A stretch of DNA of 64,000 nucleotides from the NCBI GenBank assembly GCA_003402345.1, contig QFXH01000001.1:248001-312000 (forward strand), written 5' to 3'. Below the pieces are notes generated by a model. That model ran no database searches. It saw only the letters and a program-made list of their open reading frames with translations, and had not been told where the DNA came from. Below are positions 1 through 11,904 of this stretch, piece by piece (within the stretch, counting starts at the first letter, position 1; every line of letters begins with the position of its first letter). Position numbers and translations under genes: made by a program. Origin of the DNA: Candidatus Nitrotoga sp. MKT (GTDB taxonomy: Bacteria; Pseudomonadota; Gammaproteobacteria; Burkholderiales; Gallionellaceae).

Positions 1-2
1 AG

Positions 3-2195
3 AAACGCTTCCAATTTATCACGGTGGAACACCTGCTGCTGGCGATGCTGGATAACTCCTCTGCCGCACATGTATTACGTGCTTGCGGGGCAGATGTCGA
101 AGAATTGCGCGCAGTACTAACCGATTTTATTAATACGCATACGCCAGTCGCACCTGGTAACAGCGAAGTAGACACGCAACCCACTGTCGGCTTCCAACGC
201 GTCATTCAGCGCGCTATTTTACATGTGCAATCATCTAGCAAAAAGGAAGTTTCCGGTGCCAACATACTGGTTGCCCTGTTTAGTGAAAAAGATTCCCACG
301 CCGTGTTTTTCCTAAACCAGCGTGCCATCACCCGGCTAGATGTAGCAAACTATATTGCACATGGAATTGATAAAGCCGCTCAATCAAGCACTCAAAAATC
401 AGCAGATACTGAAATAGAACAAGAACCAAGCCAGAAGAGCGCCCTGTGCGACTACACGCTTGATCTCAACGCACAAGCTTTAGCTGGCAAAATCGACCCA
501 CTAATTGGACGCGAAACCGAGCTGACACGAGTTATTCAAACCTTGTGCCGCCGTCGCAAGAACAACCCATTATTGGTCGGTGAAGCTGGTGTAGGTAAAA
601 CCGCTATCGCTGAAGGGTTGGCGCGCCGAATTAAGGAAAACAACGTACCAGAAATTCTCAGAAATGCTCAAATCTATGCATTAGACATGGGCGCACTGCT
701 AGCTGGCACTAAATATCGCGGCGATTTTGAACAACGCCTAAAGGCTGTACTTAAAGAATTAGCCGATGAACCAAACGCCATTCTGTTCATTGACGAAATA
801 CACACTCTAATAGGCGCAGGTGCAGCCTCAGGTGGCACCATGGATGCGTCCAACTTACTCAAGCCTGCACTTTCAAGTAGTGGACTTAAATGCATCGGTG
901 CAACTACCTATCAAGAATATCGCGGTATTTTCGAGAAAGACCATGCGCTATCACGCCGTTTCCAAAAAGTAGATGTGCTGGAGCCCTCGGTTGAACAGAC
1001 CATTGAAATTCTAAAAGGATTGAAGTCTCGCTTTGAAACTCATCACGGTATCAAATACAGCGCCGCTGCACTAACCAGCGCGGTCGAGCTATCCTCACGT
1101 TTTATCAATGACAGACACCTTCCTGACAAAGCAATTGACGTAATTGATGAAGCGGGTGCAGCACAACGCATATTGCCAAAGTCAAAGCAAAAAAAACTTA
1201 TAGGCAAGCATGAAATCGAGGACATCATCGCCAAGATTGCACGCGTACCCTCACGCACTGTTTCTTCTGATGATCGCAATTTATTAAAAACACTGGATCG
1301 TGACCTCAAAACCGTAGTGTTCGGCCAGAATGCCGCCATTGACGTACTGGCACGCGCCATAAAGATGTCCCGAAGTGGATTGGGCAATCCGCAAAAACCA
1401 ATCGGCAGCTTCTTGTTCTCTGGCCCTACCGGTGTGGGCAAAACTGAAGTAGCACGTCAACTTGCCTTTGCAATGGGCATGCCGTTAAACCGCTTTGACA
1501 TGTCTGAGTATATGGAACGTCACGCGGTATCACGCCTTATTGGGGCACCACCTGGCTATGTCGGCTTCGATCAGGGTGGTCTACTCACTGAAGCAATCAA
1601 CAAGCAGCCTCATTGTGTGTTACTACTAGACGAAATCGAGAAAGCACACCCGGACATTTTTAATATTCTGTTACAAGTGATGGATCACGGTACGCTCACT
1701 GATAACAACGGACGCAAGGCAGATTTCCGTAATGTAGTTATTATTATGACCACCAATGCGGGGGCCGATGCATTAAGTAAAGCACAGATAGGTTTCACTA
1801 AGAGCGGAGTGAGCGGCGACGAAGCGGCCGAAATCAAGCGGCTATTCACGCCAGAATTCCGTAATCGATTGGATGCTACCATTTCCTTCGCCGCACTGAA
1901 TAAAGAAGTCATCTTGCGCGTAGTAGACAAATTCCTGATGCAGCTTGAGGAACAATTACACGAGAAGAAAGTGGAGGTCATCTTCACCGATGCACTCAAA
2001 GACTACCTCGCTAAGACTGGCTTCGACCCACTAATGGGCGCACGCCCGATGGCACGTTTGATTCAGGACATCATACGTAGTGCGCTGGCAGATGAGTTAC
2101 TTTTCGGCAAGCTATCGAACGGCGGCAAAGTAGTCGTCACGGTTGATAAAGATGAGAAAGTGCAATTGGAACTTGCAGAAGAAGTTGTTGTTTGA
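3..2195 (+). CDS. clpA: ATP-dependent Clp protease ATP-binding subunit ClpA, 5' end cut off
   Basis: AAA+ unfoldase that feeds substrates, including N-degron proteins delivered by ClpS, into the ClpP peptidase. The reading frame is open from base 3, and the residues before the GTG at base 24 (KRFQFIT) match the ClpA N-domain, so that GTG is an internal valine and the true start is upstream of the window. Visible are the N-terminal Clp repeat domain, a first AAA module with Walker A GEAGVGKT (about residue 186 counted from base 24) and Walker [11 protein letters not shown], and a second AAA module with GPTGVGKT (about residue 468) and [12 protein letters not shown]. An internal [10 protein letters not shown] segment marks the C-terminal small domain. 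Family and orientation are clear. It converges on the GGDEF gene, with only about 100 bp between the two. Confidence 0.97.
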   Translation, partial: KRFQFITVEHLLLAMLDNSSAAHVLRACGADVEELRAVLTDFINTHTPVAPGNSEVDTQPTVGFQRVIQRAILHVQSSSKKEVSGANILVALFSEKDSHAVFFLNQRAITRLDVANYIAHGIDKAAQSSTQKSADTEIEQEPSQKSALCDYTLDLNAQALAGKIDPLIGRETELTRVIQTLCRRRKNNPLLVGEAGVGKTAIAEGLARRIKENNVPEILRNAQIYALDMGALLAGTKYRGDFEQRLKAVLKELADEPNAILFIDEIHTLIGAGAASGGTMDASNLLKPALSSSGLKCIGATTYQEYRGIFEKDHALSRRFQKVDVLEPSVEQTIEILKGLKSRFETHHGIKYSAAALTSAVELSSRFINDRHLPDKAIDVIDEAGAAQRILPKSKQKKLIGKHEIEDIIAKIARVPSRTVSSDDRNLLKTLDRDLKTVVFGQNAAIDVLARAIKMSRSGLGNPQKPIGSFLFSGPTGVGKTEVARQLAFAMGMPLNRFDMSEYMERHAVSRLIGAPPGYVGFDQGGLLTEAINKQPHCVLLLDEIEKAHPDIFNILLQVMDHGTLTDNNGRKADFRNVVIIMTTNAGADALSKAQIGFTKSGVSGDEAAEIKRLFTPEFRNRLDATISFAALNKEVILRVVDKFLMQLEEQLHEKKVEVIFTDALKDYLAKTGFDPLMGARPMARLIQDIIRSALADELLFGKLSNGGKVVVTVDKDEKVQLELAEEVVV

Positions 2196-2295
2196 TTTTG
2201 GCGACATCGCCCCGTTAGTTGTTGACGGTCAATTTTTTTACAAAAAATTGTATTTGTTGGTTGCTACACGATTTTTCACAGGATGCAGGGAAAAA

Positions 2296-4206
2296 TTAAC
2301 GCCCAACAGTAAAGTTACGTCCCTTTTCTTTAGCCATAAACAAATACTTATCTGCAAGTTGCAATAACATTTCAGCATTTGATAATGCTGATGTTTTACT
2401 GGCCACCCCAACACTAATAGTAACTATTAAGTTTGGGTAAATATTCCCAGCAGCTACGTTTTGGCGCAATCTTTCCGCATACTGATAGGCTTGGTCTGCA
2501 TGTGCATCCGGGCAAATCACCAAAAACTCTTCCCCACCATAACGGCACACCATATCCTGTTTACGCGCGGATGAGCGCAAAATTTGCGCCACCTGTTTCA
2601 ACACATCATCCCCCACCTTATGGCCATAAGTATCATTAACCCTCTTGAAAAAATCTATATCTACTATCATGCACGACAGCGGACGGCCACTGCGCTCTGC
2701 CACCGCCCACTGCTGTTCCAAATAATCATTTGCATGGCGACGATTAGGCAACTCCGTGAGTACATCGGTAAGCGCCATCTGCTGCAATCTCTGATTTGAT
2801 GCCGCTAACTGCGCGGCAACATTACGTAACTGCTGATGTTCAATCTTCAGTTCATCCTGCAACTGCACCATACGCTGAGTGACACACAGTCTCGCACCCA
2901 ACACTTTCGAATTAACCGGTTTGGTCAAATAATCAGAAGCTCCAGCCTCAAATATCTCTTCCATCCTATCCAAATTGTCTTGCACCATCATTACAAACAC
3001 ATGAATATTGCGCCATAAATCGTTACATCTAAGCGCCTTGCAAAATTCAATGCCATTCATATTAGGCATGTGCCAATCTGTAATAATAAGTTGAGGCATA
3101 AATTTATCGAGCATACTCAACGCTTCCACCCCATCGCCTGCAGTAGCAACCGTATGCCCCGCCTTGGTCAACAAAGATTTCAGCACCTGCGACGTTGCAC
3201 AATCATCCTCTACCAGTAGGATACGCAATGCATAGTAAGTCTCCAGGCTGATCTTTAATACCCCTTCGTCATCAAGTACTTCCATCTCATCAGGAAGAGC
3301 AGCTTGCAAAAGCTCGTTGAAGAGTGGTACCTCTGCCGAACGAATGCCAAACAACTTACTTAATTCGCGCCATTCCTGCACCGTTTTATCGGCTAATTCA
3401 GTAAAAACATTCGTCTCCAAGCCCTGTCTAGCGGCAATCAAAATCAATTTAGAAGCCATTTTTTGCCGTTGTTGCCCGCGCGATAAACACGCCTTGGAAA
3501 AATAGTTTGCGATATGCAATATATTTAAAATATGCCACTGCCGATTGCCTTCAGCAAGATCAGATAGAGCTGGATTTTCGTGATGCAAAGCCGCTACCTG
3601 GAATATTTGTGGCAGCCCCCAATCTGCTAACATTTCTTTAGTCAGTTGGTTATGATCAATTCCGAACTCAGTCCGTTCGAGATTAATCAATGCAACGTCA
3701 GTATCTGCTGCTCCGACTTTTTCAATAATGAGGGAATATTCTTTAGGATATGCTGTCGCTAGTCCTAAGGAACCAACTCGGGCCAGCAAGCCGAGAATAA
3801 ACATTTCTTCAGCTGCCCCCATCCTACGGCCATCCAAAAAATTTTTTGCAGCAATTGCCGTCAACAACGAATGCGACCAGAAATTTTGATAATCAAATTT
3901 TCGGCAGGCCCCATCTCGGCTATCCTCCACTAGCGACAAACCCAACACCATATTACGTACAATACTCAATCCTAATGACATAACCGCGTCCGTTATAGAC
4001 GCAATAGGTCTTGTCTGGTAAGACATGAGCACATTGGCCATCTTAATCAGCCGGCCTGATAATGCCGGGTCAGTCATTATCGCGCGCGCTATCTCCTGAG
4101 TTGTTACATCTTCTTTCAAGGTAAGCTGAATTATTTTCAGGGCAATACCTTTAGGAGAGGGTAGGTGATCTTTCTCCTTGAGCACCTCAAACTTAGTATT
4201 AACCAT
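2296..4206 (-). CDS. HDOD / receiver / GGDEF signalling protein (probable diguanylate cyclase)
   Basis: Composite regulator of 636 residues that probably makes cyclic di-GMP. Residues about 10-210 form an HDOD domain (a non-catalytic HD relative). Residues about 327-437 form a receiver with acidic residues at 334-335, phospho-acceptor Asp377 in TDWHM and Lys429. After a short coiled linker, residues about 475-630 form a GGDEF domain with active-site GGEEF at 557-561. An RxxD product-inhibition site (RKQD, 548-551) sits the usual five residues before GGEEF, so catalysis and feedback inhibition both look intact. No signal peptide or membrane segment is visible, so it should be cytosolic. It starts with ATG 54 bp after dedA and may be the last gene of the tgt-sec transcription unit. 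The input signal is unknown. Confidence 0.9.
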   Translation of the reverse strand: MVNTKFEVLKEKDHLPSPKGIALKIIQLTLKEDVTTQEIARAIMTDPALSGRLIKMANVLMSYQTRPIASITDAVMSLGLSIVRNMVLGLSLVEDSRDGACRKFDYQNFWSHSLLTAIAAKNFLDGRRMGAAEEMFILGLLARVGSLGLATAYPKEYSLIIEKVGAADTDVALINLERTEFGIDHNQLTKEMLADWGLPQIFQVAALHHENPALSDLAEGNRQWHILNILHIANYFSKACLSRGQQRQKMASKLILIAARQGLETNVFTELADKTVQEWRELSKLFGIRSAEVPLFNELLQAALPDEMEVLDDEGVLKISLETYYALRILLVEDDCATSQVLKSLLTKAGHTVATAGDGVEALSMLDKFMPQLIITDWHMPNMNGIEFCKALRCNDLWRNIHVFVMMVQDNLDRMEEIFEAGASDYLTKPVNSKVLGARLCVTQRMVQLQDELKIEHQQLRNVAAQLAASNQRLQQMALTDVLTELPNRRHANDYLEQQWAVAERSGRPLSCMIVDIDFFKRVNDTYGHKVGDDVLKQVAQILRSSARKQDMVCRYGGEEFLVICPDAHADQAYQYAERLRQNVAAGNIYPNLIVTISVGVASKTSALSNAEMLLQLADKYLFMAKEKGRNFTVGR

Positions 4207-4260
4207 AGTTCAATTTACCGTTAATCCGACCACATACAATTTTTAACATTTATATATAAT

Positions 4261-4905
4261 CTATGCGCTATACATACGACGATGCCGAATGAACTCTCGC
4301 AGTGCTGGCAAAAATGAAATAATGATGACAATGACTACCATCAGGGTCAGATTATCTTTCACCACTGGGATATTGCCTAAAAAATAGCCTCCCAGGATGA
4401 AAAGACTAATCCACGCAACACTCCCTAACGCACTGAACAACATGAACAGACGATAGCGCATCAAACCAATACCGGCTACGAATGGCGCAAAGGTTCGCAC
4501 AATGGGCAAAAAGCGAGCAAATAAAATGGCTTTACCTCCGTGCTTCCTGTAAAACGCATGCGTTTTTTCCAAATGCTCAGGTTTGAGAAAACGCGAGTTG
4601 GTACGCTTAACTAAGCGCATACCTACCAACCGACCGATCCAGTAGTTGGTGCTATCCCCTGAAAACGATGCAGCCATCAACAACGGCAAAACCAGCTTAA
4701 TTTCCAGCGCGCCAACCCCGCACAGCGCACCGACCACGAACAACAGCGAATCTCCCGGTAGAAAAGGCATTACTACTAGCCCAGTTTCGCAGAAAATAAT
4801 TATGAACAGGATGGCATAAATCCACATGCCATATGCCTGCATGATTGCTAATAAATGAACGTCCAGATGCAGGACAATATCTATAAAAGAAGTGAGCAGT
4901 TCCAC
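4261..4905 (-). CDS. DedA family membrane protein
   Basis: Inner-membrane protein of the DedA/SNARE-associated (PF09335) family, 214 residues with several hydrophobic segments. Family hallmarks visible are the acidic-glycine stretch around PGDSLLFVVG and the basic motif FARFLPIVRTFAPFVAG. Members are proposed to move undecaprenyl phosphate or phospholipids across the membrane and to affect envelope integrity; the exact substrate here cannot be read from sequence. The start is GTG, three bases after the secF stop, so it is very probably co-transcribed and translationally linked with secDF. Confidence 0.88.
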   Translation of the reverse strand: MELLTSFIDIVLHLDVHLLAIMQAYGMWIYAILFIIIFCETGLVVMPFLPGDSLLFVVGALCGVGALEIKLVLPLLMAASFSGDSTNYWIGRLVGMRLVKRTNSRFLKPEHLEKTHAFYRKHGGKAILFARFLPIVRTFAPFVAGIGLMRYRLFMLFSALGSVAWISLFILGGYFLGNIPVVKDNLTLMVVIVIIISFLPALREFIRHRRMYSA

Positions 4906-4908
4906 GGC

Positions 4909-5838
4909 CTAGGGTAATACTTCTTCAGCCATTTTTTCCGTCTTGATGAAATCCTCGCGCGAAACACCCATCAGCATAAGCAATGGGCTGGCCACCAGCA
5001 CAGAGGAATAAATACTAAACAGAATGCCAATAGTCAACGCTAGCGCAAAATAATGCAATGTCTCTCCGCCGAAAAATAGCATCGCCGTCACCATCATTTG
5101 GGTGCAAAGGTGGGTAATGATGGTACGCGACATAGTGCGTGTAATCGCGTTATCGATTATTTCGGCAACCCCCGTCTTGCGCATCTTACGGAAATTTTCC
5201 CGGATACGATCGAACACTACCACTGATTCATTTACCGAATAACCCAACACGGCTAGCAGCGCCGCCAATACGGTGAGTGAGAAATCCCACTGAAAGAACG
5301 CAAAAAAACCGATAATGATAATTACGTCATGTAAATTGGCAATTATCGCTGCAAGGCCAAACTTCCACTCGAATCGCACCCAAAGATAACACGCGATGCC
5401 AATGGACACCAGCAACAACGCAAGCGCACCATTCTCCACCAAATCTTGCCCCACTTGCGGGCCAACAAATTCGACGCGGCGCATTTCCACACTGGCATCT
5501 TGCTGACGCAACTTATCGAGAATCTGCTCGCTCAGTTTCGCGCCTACTACATTCTGCTTAAGCGATACCTGCAACAACACATCATGGCTAGAGCCAAAGT
5601 TTTGTACTAATACATCATGCAACCCCATATCAGCCAACTGTCCACGCACCTTATTCAGGTCAGCAGTCTGGGCATAGTGCACTTCCATCACCGTTCCACC
5701 AGTGAAATCCACACCGAAATTCAATCCTTTGGTTGCGATAAAAAATACCGCCAAAATAAATGTCACCAAAGAAATTGTGGTGGTATACCGCCCATAGCTC
5801 ATGAACGGAATATTGCGATTGATCTTGAAAAATTCCAT
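4909..5838 (-). CDS. secF: Protein translocase subunit SecF
   Basis: Membrane subunit that works with SecD and YajC to use the proton gradient for pulling preproteins out of the SecYEG channel. At 309 residues it has normal SecF length. Residues about 40-50 carry the FGVDFTGGT motif typical of SecF at the start of the periplasmic domain, followed by the cluster of membrane helices with the conserved NESVVVFDRIRE segment. It begins with ATG 17 bp after secD and is followed three bases later by dedA. Confidence 0.97.
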   Translation of the reverse strand: MEFFKINRNIPFMSYGRYTTTISLVTFILAVFFIATKGLNFGVDFTGGTVMEVHYAQTADLNKVRGQLADMGLHDVLVQNFGSSHDVLLQVSLKQNVVGAKLSEQILDKLRQQDASVEMRRVEFVGPQVGQDLVENGALALLLVSIGIACYLWVRFEWKFGLAAIIANLHDVIIIIGFFAFFQWDFSLTVLAALLAVLGYSVNESVVVFDRIRENFRKMRKTGVAEIIDNAITRTMSRTIITHLCTQMMVTAMLFFGGETLHYFALALTIGILFSIYSSVLVASPLLMLMGVSREDFIKTEKMAEEVLP

Positions 5839-5855
5839 TTATTACCTCTTTATAC

Positions 5856-7667
5856 TTAACCGATGGCGATATTAGTCAACCGCAACTTACGCCCGTAAAT
5901 CAGGTTAACCAGTGCACGTGATACCAACACCGCACTGAACATCGAAGTAAGGATGCCCAAACACAATACAACAGCGAAACCTCGTACCGCACCGGAACCA
6001 AACATGAACAACGCTATACCGGCGATCAAAGTGGTAATGTTGGAATCAAGTATGGTACGGAATGCATGCTCATATCCGGCATGGATGGATGCTTGTGGCG
6101 TATTACCATTACGCAACTCCTCTCGAATTCGTTCATTAATCAATACATTAGCGTCGATCGCCATACCCAACGTTAGCGCAATACCTGCCATACCAGGCAA
6201 AGTTAGCGTAGCTTGCAGCATGGACAACAATGCCACCAGCAACAATAAATTAGCACCCAGTGCCAGAACGGAAACCGCGCCAAACATCAGATAGTAAGAA
6301 ATCATAAAAATTGCAATGGCGACAAAACCAATCTGAGTAGAACGGAAACCGCGGACAATATTGTCCGCACCAAGGCTAGGACCAACTGTGCGCTCCTCAA
6401 TAATTTCCATCGGCGCTGCCAGCGCACCAGCGCGCAGCAACAAGGATATATCGTTTGCCTCTTTGGTATTCATCTGACCGCTAATTTGCACGCGCCCACC
6501 ACCAATCTCCTCACGGATCACTGGAGCAGTAACAACTTCACCCTTACCTTTTTCAAATAACACTATAGCCATACGCTTGCCGACATTCTCACGCGTCGCT
6601 TCTTTAAATTTACGCGTACCCGCGCCATCCAGATTGATATGTACTGCTGGCTCATTGCTGCGGCTGTCAAAACCAGGTTGCGCATCATTGATGCGTTCAC
6701 CGGTAAGCAGCACTGTTTTCTTCACCAGCAGCATAGAACCGTCGCGATCCTTGAACGTCTCGGTACCAAACGGTACGGCGAAACCCTCGCTAAATTTATG
6801 CTCATCATCTACCAGACGCACTTCCAGTGTCGCGGTACGGCCAAGAATGTCTTTCGCGTGCGCTGTATCCAGCACACCGGGGAGCTGCACTACAATACGA
6901 TCTATACCTTGCTGCTGAATTATCGGCTCGGCTACACCTAATTCATTGACACGGTTGCGTAAAGTAATTAAATTCTGCTGCACAGCGGATTCTTGGATGC
7001 GTTTTTCTTCCTCTGGCTTTAAGGTAGCAAGTAAGAGAATCTCGTTGCCTTCATTCTTGTCATTAAAGGCCAAACCACCGAAGCGTTGTTTGAGCTCTAC
7101 TGCACCTTTGCTGCGCGTATCCGCATCGCGGAACTTAACCGTCACCACTCTGCCATCACGGCTGACACCAGAATAAGCAATATTCTGATCACGGAGGATG
7201 CTCCGCATATCGCCAGAAGCGGCTTCCATCGCCTTATCCAGCGCACCCTTCATGTCAATCTGCAACAAGAAATGCACCCCGCCACGCAAGTCCAATCCGA
7301 GATACATGGGCCGTGCATTCATAGCGGTTAACCACTGCGGCGAGCGTGACAGTAGATTGAGGGCAACCATGTAATCATCACCCAACTGTGCCTGAAGAAC
7401 ATCCTTAGCCTTAAGTTGACTATCGGTATTATTAAAGCGCGCTTTAACACTTGTCAGATCCAATGCGACCCCTTCCGCATTCAGATTTGCCGCTTTAAGC
7501 GCATCATCCACCCGCCGCAGCAGTGCACTATCCGCCTTAAGATTGGCGCGCAAAGGCAGCACCTGCACAGCAGGAGATTCACCATAAAAATTAGGTAAGG
7601 TGTAAATCAGACCCAAAATAAATACAACGAGGACAAGCAAATATTTCCACAGCGGATAACGGTTCAT
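5856..7667 (-). CDS. secD: Protein translocase subunit SecD
   Basis: Larger partner of SecF in proton-driven protein export, 603 residues. An N-terminal membrane helix (residues about 7-25) is followed by a long periplasmic region with the LGLDLRGGVHF motif near residue 125, and by a C-terminal block of helices with the AIDANVLINERIREE motif, which corresponds to the conserved SecD proton-relay region. It sits nine bases after yajC and 17 before secF, the classical yajC-secD-secF order. Confidence 0.97.
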   Translation of the reverse strand: MNRYPLWKYLLVLVVFILGLIYTLPNFYGESPAVQVLPLRANLKADSALLRRVDDALKAANLNAEGVALDLTSVKARFNNTDSQLKAKDVLQAQLGDDYMVALNLLSRSPQWLTAMNARPMYLGLDLRGGVHFLLQIDMKGALDKAMEAASGDMRSILRDQNIAYSGVSRDGRVVTVKFRDADTRSKGAVELKQRFGGLAFNDKNEGNEILLLATLKPEEEKRIQESAVQQNLITLRNRVNELGVAEPIIQQQGIDRIVVQLPGVLDTAHAKDILGRTATLEVRLVDDEHKFSEGFAVPFGTETFKDRDGSMLLVKKTVLLTGERINDAQPGFDSRSNEPAVHINLDGAGTRKFKEATRENVGKRMAIVLFEKGKGEVVTAPVIREEIGGGRVQISGQMNTKEANDISLLLRAGALAAPMEIIEERTVGPSLGADNIVRGFRSTQIGFVAIAIFMISYYLMFGAVSVLALGANLLLLVALLSMLQATLTLPGMAGIALTLGMAIDANVLINERIREELRNGNTPQASIHAGYEHAFRTILDSNITTLIAGIALFMFGSGAVRGFAVVLCLGILTSMFSAVLVSRALVNLIYGRKLRLTNIAIG

Positions 7668-7676
7668 TACAGCACC

Positions 7677-8000
7677 TTAAATCGACTTAATTGTTCCCTT
7701 GGGTAGCACCATTTGAACCGCACTTTTTTGAATCAGTACCGTCACGTTTTCGGCGATTTCCAAGCTAATATAGTTTTCGCCCACCTTGGACACACGACCC
7801 AACTCTCCGCCTATAGTAACGATCTCATCATTTTTTTGAAGGGCAGCCAGCATGGCCTTTTGCTCCTTAACGCGCTTCTGCTGCGGACGCAGCAAAAGAA
7901 AATAAAACACTGCGCACACTGCGACCACAGGCAGAAAGTCCATAAATCCGGAGCTGGGCGCAACTGCTGCGGTTTGTGCATAAGCGTTGCTAATCAACAT
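7677..8000 (-). CDS. yajC: Sec translocon accessory protein YajC
   Basis: Small single-span inner-membrane protein of 107 residues that associates with SecDF. One hydrophobic helix (about residues 20-40, ending FYFLLLRPQQKR) is followed by the conserved cytosolic stretch with DEIVTIGGELGRV. The charged RPQQKR just after the helix is diagnostic for YajC. It lies between tgt and secD in the standard order. Confidence 0.97.
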   Translation of the reverse strand: MLISNAYAQTAAVAPSSGFMDFLPVVAVCAVFYFLLLRPQQKRVKEQKAMLAALQKNDEIVTIGGELGRVSKVGENYISLEIAENVTVLIQKSAVQMVLPKGTIKSI

Positions 8001-8034
8001 GACCTCTCCCAGTTAAATTTTTCAGCGGCGAATT

Positions 8035-9372
<1,338 letters not shown>

Positions 9373-9383
9373 TTACGAATAAA

Positions 9384-10640
9384 ATGAATAAACCGATTAC
9401 CTGCGATATTTTTTGCGCCGTGATAGACAATTTCGGTGACATTGGCGTGTGCTGGCGACTGGCTAAACAATTGGCGCATGAGCATGATATGACAGTGCGA
9501 CTATGGGTGGACGATCTGTTAAGTTTTCGCAGGTTACACTCGGCAATCTGTCCAGATATGCCAATGCAACATTGTTTTGGCGTAGAAGTCAGACAATGGA
9601 AAGCAATTTTTTCGGAGCTTTCATTTCCAAAGGTAGAACCAGCACACCTGGTGATTGAGGCATTCGCATGTGAACTACCCGAGCATTACGTGGCATCGAT
9701 GGTGGCGCAAAAGTGCAAATCGATTTGGATTAACTTGGAATACCTCAGTGCAGAAGAATGGGTGGCTGGCTGTCATTGCCTACCCTCACCACATCCTTCT
9801 TTACCCCTCACTAAATATTTCTTTTTCCCGGGGTTCACCCCGCAAACTGGTGGATTGCTGCTGGAGCGAGACCTCATCGCACGACGCGATGCATTTCAGA
9901 GCGAACTGCACACCCAAGCCGCATTTTGGCGAGCACTTGGCGTGCCATTACCCAAACCCAATGAAGTGCGTCTGTCGTTATTCTGTTATGAAAACCTCGC
10001 GCTGCCGGAATTATTCTCTACCTGGGCAAAGTCCAATATGCCAATACTGGGTTTAGTGCCAGAAGGCTGTGTGTTACCCCAGGTGGCAGCTTTTTTTGGA
10101 CGAAAACTCATTGTAGCGGGTGACATATTACAGTACGGTAATTTGGAAGTACGCATATTGCCGTTTATCGAACAAGAGCGGTACGACGAACTATTGTGGG
10201 CCTGCGATATTAACTTTGTGCGAGGGGAAGATTCCTGCGTGCGCGCGCAATGGGCGGGCAAGCCGTTTGTTTGGAACATCTATCCGCAACAGGATAATGT
10301 ACATATAAAGAAGCTGGGCGCTTTCATGGACTTGTATTGTGCCGGACTGCAGCCAGACGCAGCGCAAGCGTTATATAGCTTGTGGGAAGGATGGAATACT
10401 GGACAAAATATAGACCAAACGGCCTCAACAAACTCAAAGCATGCTTGGCACGAATACTGGAAGCACATAGCGCTATTGCAGACGCATGCGCGCGAATGGT
10501 CGCAACATTTATCCGGCAATAGCCTTGTTTTGAATTTGCTGAATTTTGTTCAAAAAATTGATAGAATACAAAACTTAGAATGTAAATTAGATTTTAGGGT
10601 AAGCAGATATGAAAATAGCACAAGAACTACGGGCGGGTAA
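9384..10640 (+). CDS. earP: EF-P arginine-32 rhamnosyltransferase EarP
   Basis: Glycosyltransferase that adds rhamnose from dTDP-rhamnose to arginine 32 of elongation factor P. The 418-residue product matches the EarP (formerly DUF2331) family. It starts with the nucleotide-sugar enzyme motif [18 protein letters not shown] and contains the conserved [18 protein letters not shown] segment, whose family counterpart binds dTDP-rhamnose. The last 10-11 codons lie inside the start of efp, a 32-bp overlap in another frame. The C-terminal tail after about residue 388 therefore looks longer than is usual for the family. Pairing with an arginine-type efp immediately downstream supports the call. Confidence 0.93.
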   Translation: MNKPITCDIFCAVIDNFGDIGVCWRLAKQLAHEHDMTVRLWVDDLLSFRRLHSAICPDMPMQHCFGVEVRQWKAIFSELSFPKVEPAHLVIEAFACELPEHYVASMVAQKCKSIWINLEYLSAEEWVAGCHCLPSPHPSLPLTKYFFFPGFTPQTGGLLLERDLIARRDAFQSELHTQAAFWRALGVPLPKPNEVRLSLFCYENLALPELFSTWAKSNMPILGLVPEGCVLPQVAAFFGRKLIVAGDILQYGNLEVRILPFIEQERYDELLWACDINFVRGEDSCVRAQWAGKPFVWNIYPQQDNVHIKKLGAFMDLYCAGLQPDAAQALYSLWEGWNTGQNIDQTASTNSKHAWHEYWKHIALLQTHAREWSQHLSGNSLVLNLLNFVQKIDRIQNLECKLDFRVSRYENSTRTTGG

Positions 10641-11169
10641 TGTTGTTATGGTCGGCAGCGACCCTATGGTGGTATTAAAGGCCGAGTACACTCGCTCTGG
10701 CCGTAATGGCTCGGTAGTTAAAATGAAATTCAAGAACCTATTGACGGACTCGCCGAGCGAGGCAATATATAGGGCGGATGACAAATTTGAAATAGTTCTA
10801 CTTGATCGAAAAGAGGCCACATACTCTTACTTTGCTGATCCCATGTATGTGTTTATGGATGCTGATTACAATCAGTATGAGGTGGAAAAAGAGAATTTGG
10901 GTGAATCGCTTAACTATCTCGAAGATGGTATGGCCTGCGAGATGGTTTTTTACAACGATAAAGCCATTTCTGTTGATCTACCCAATACTGTCATACGCGA
11001 AATTATCTACACAGAACCGGCAGCGCGTGGTGATACCTCCGGTAAAGTGATGAAGCCTGCCAAAATCGGTTCTGGTATAGAGTTACAAGTGGCTGCATTT
11101 TGTGAAATTGGTGATCAAATTGAAATTGATACACGTACTGGCGAATTTAAGCGCCGTGTTAATGCTTGA
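10609..11169 (+). CDS. efp: Elongation factor P (arginine-32 type)
   Basis: Translation factor that relieves ribosome stalling at polyproline stretches. The product has 186 residues and three beta-barrel domains. The loop tip that enters the ribosome reads SGRNG, with Arg32 at the position where lysine-type EF-Ps have Lys34, so modification should be by rhamnosylation through EarP. The start overlaps the end of earP and is preceded by AGGG about nine bases away, so expression is probably coupled, although a separate promoter inside earP is possible. Confidence 0.97.
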   Translation: MKIAQELRAGNVVMVGSDPMVVLKAEYTRSGRNGSVVKMKFKNLLTDSPSEAIYRADDKFEIVLLDRKEATYSYFADPMYVFMDADYNQYEVEKENLGESLNYLEDGMACEMVFYNDKAISVDLPNTVIREIIYTEPAARGDTSGKVMKPAKIGSGIELQVAAFCEIGDQIEIDTRTGEFKRRVNA

Positions 11170-11219
11170 TGCCCCTAAGAGAAAGCGATATTTGTAGCAC
11201 TAAAAGCCGCAACGTACTG

Positions 11220-11270
11220 TGAACTGAATCGCTTTCGCGGTGGTACTCCCACCCCACCGCTTCTTCCCCA
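11220..11270 (+). terminator. Hairpin downstream of efp, possible terminator
   Basis: A GC-rich inverted repeat (GCGGTGG pairing with CCACCGC across a short loop, about 11237-11260) lies about 70 bp after the efp stop. A pyrimidine-rich run follows it, but it is not a clean T tract. Termination is therefore a guess. The 180-bp gap to the convergent redoxin gene holds nothing else I recognise. Confidence 0.35.
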
Positions 11271-11348
11271 CACTCCCACTTTGCATAGTAGTTGCAACTG
11301 ACGTCAGAATCGCCGCACCCTACAACGTGTTGCCCTCAATTTTAGTTG

Positions 11349-11837
11349 TTATAAGGGGTCGGTCGCAGCCTCACTCACCAGTTGGCCAATTATTGCTCCA
11401 ACACGCAAATCATCTATGCGGCCAAAATGATTAAGTCTGATGCGTCCTTGCCGGTCTAAAATAATCAACGTCGGTGTGCCCTTCATACCAAATGCTTCCA
11501 TCGTATGCGGAATATTACCTGTTGTTGATAATTGATCCACAGCAACTGGAAAACGGATACGGTATTCATAAAGAAATGCCTCTAAAGCTACAGGGGTCAT
11601 TGCATTGTGATGCTCGAAAACACTATGAATACCAATCACGGCAACATCTGCTGCCGGAAAAGTGTCATGGATAGCCATAGCTTGTGGCAAGCCATGTGAC
11701 ACACAACCGGGGCATAGCATCTGAAATGCGTGCAGTACGACCACGCGTCCGCGTAATTCCGCAAGCGTAATAAAACGTAGTGTATTGAGCCATTGAGATA
11801 CTTGTAATTCTGGAGCTACTAAGTTGATGTTAGGCAT
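11349..11837 (-). CDS. Thioredoxin-fold redoxin (TlpA/AhpC-TSA type)
   Basis: Thiol-disulfide or peroxide-handling protein of 162 residues. The fold is recognisable from the strand VVVLHAFQM followed by the redox motif CPGC (Cys42 and Cys45), and later from TPTLIILDRQGRIRLNHFG, the typical thioredoxin beta-strand after the cis-proline. No signal peptide is visible, so it is probably cytosolic. It is the most distal gene of a same-strand block with an AhpD-like protein and an exported protoglobin, which suggests a role in oxidative or nitrosative stress. The electron donor and substrate cannot be inferred. Confidence 0.8.
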   Translation of the reverse strand: MPNINLVAPELQVSQWLNTLRFITLAELRGRVVVLHAFQMLCPGCVSHGLPQAMAIHDTFPAADVAVIGIHSVFEHHNAMTPVALEAFLYEYRIRFPVAVDQLSTTGNIPHTMEAFGMKGTPTLIILDRQGRIRLNHFGRIDDLRVGAIIGQLVSEAATDPL

Positions 11838-11904
11838 ACAATTATTCCTGATTCAGGTTAAATATTGCTGGGAGAACCTGAGCTACCCCCAGCAAAACTG
11901 GTAT

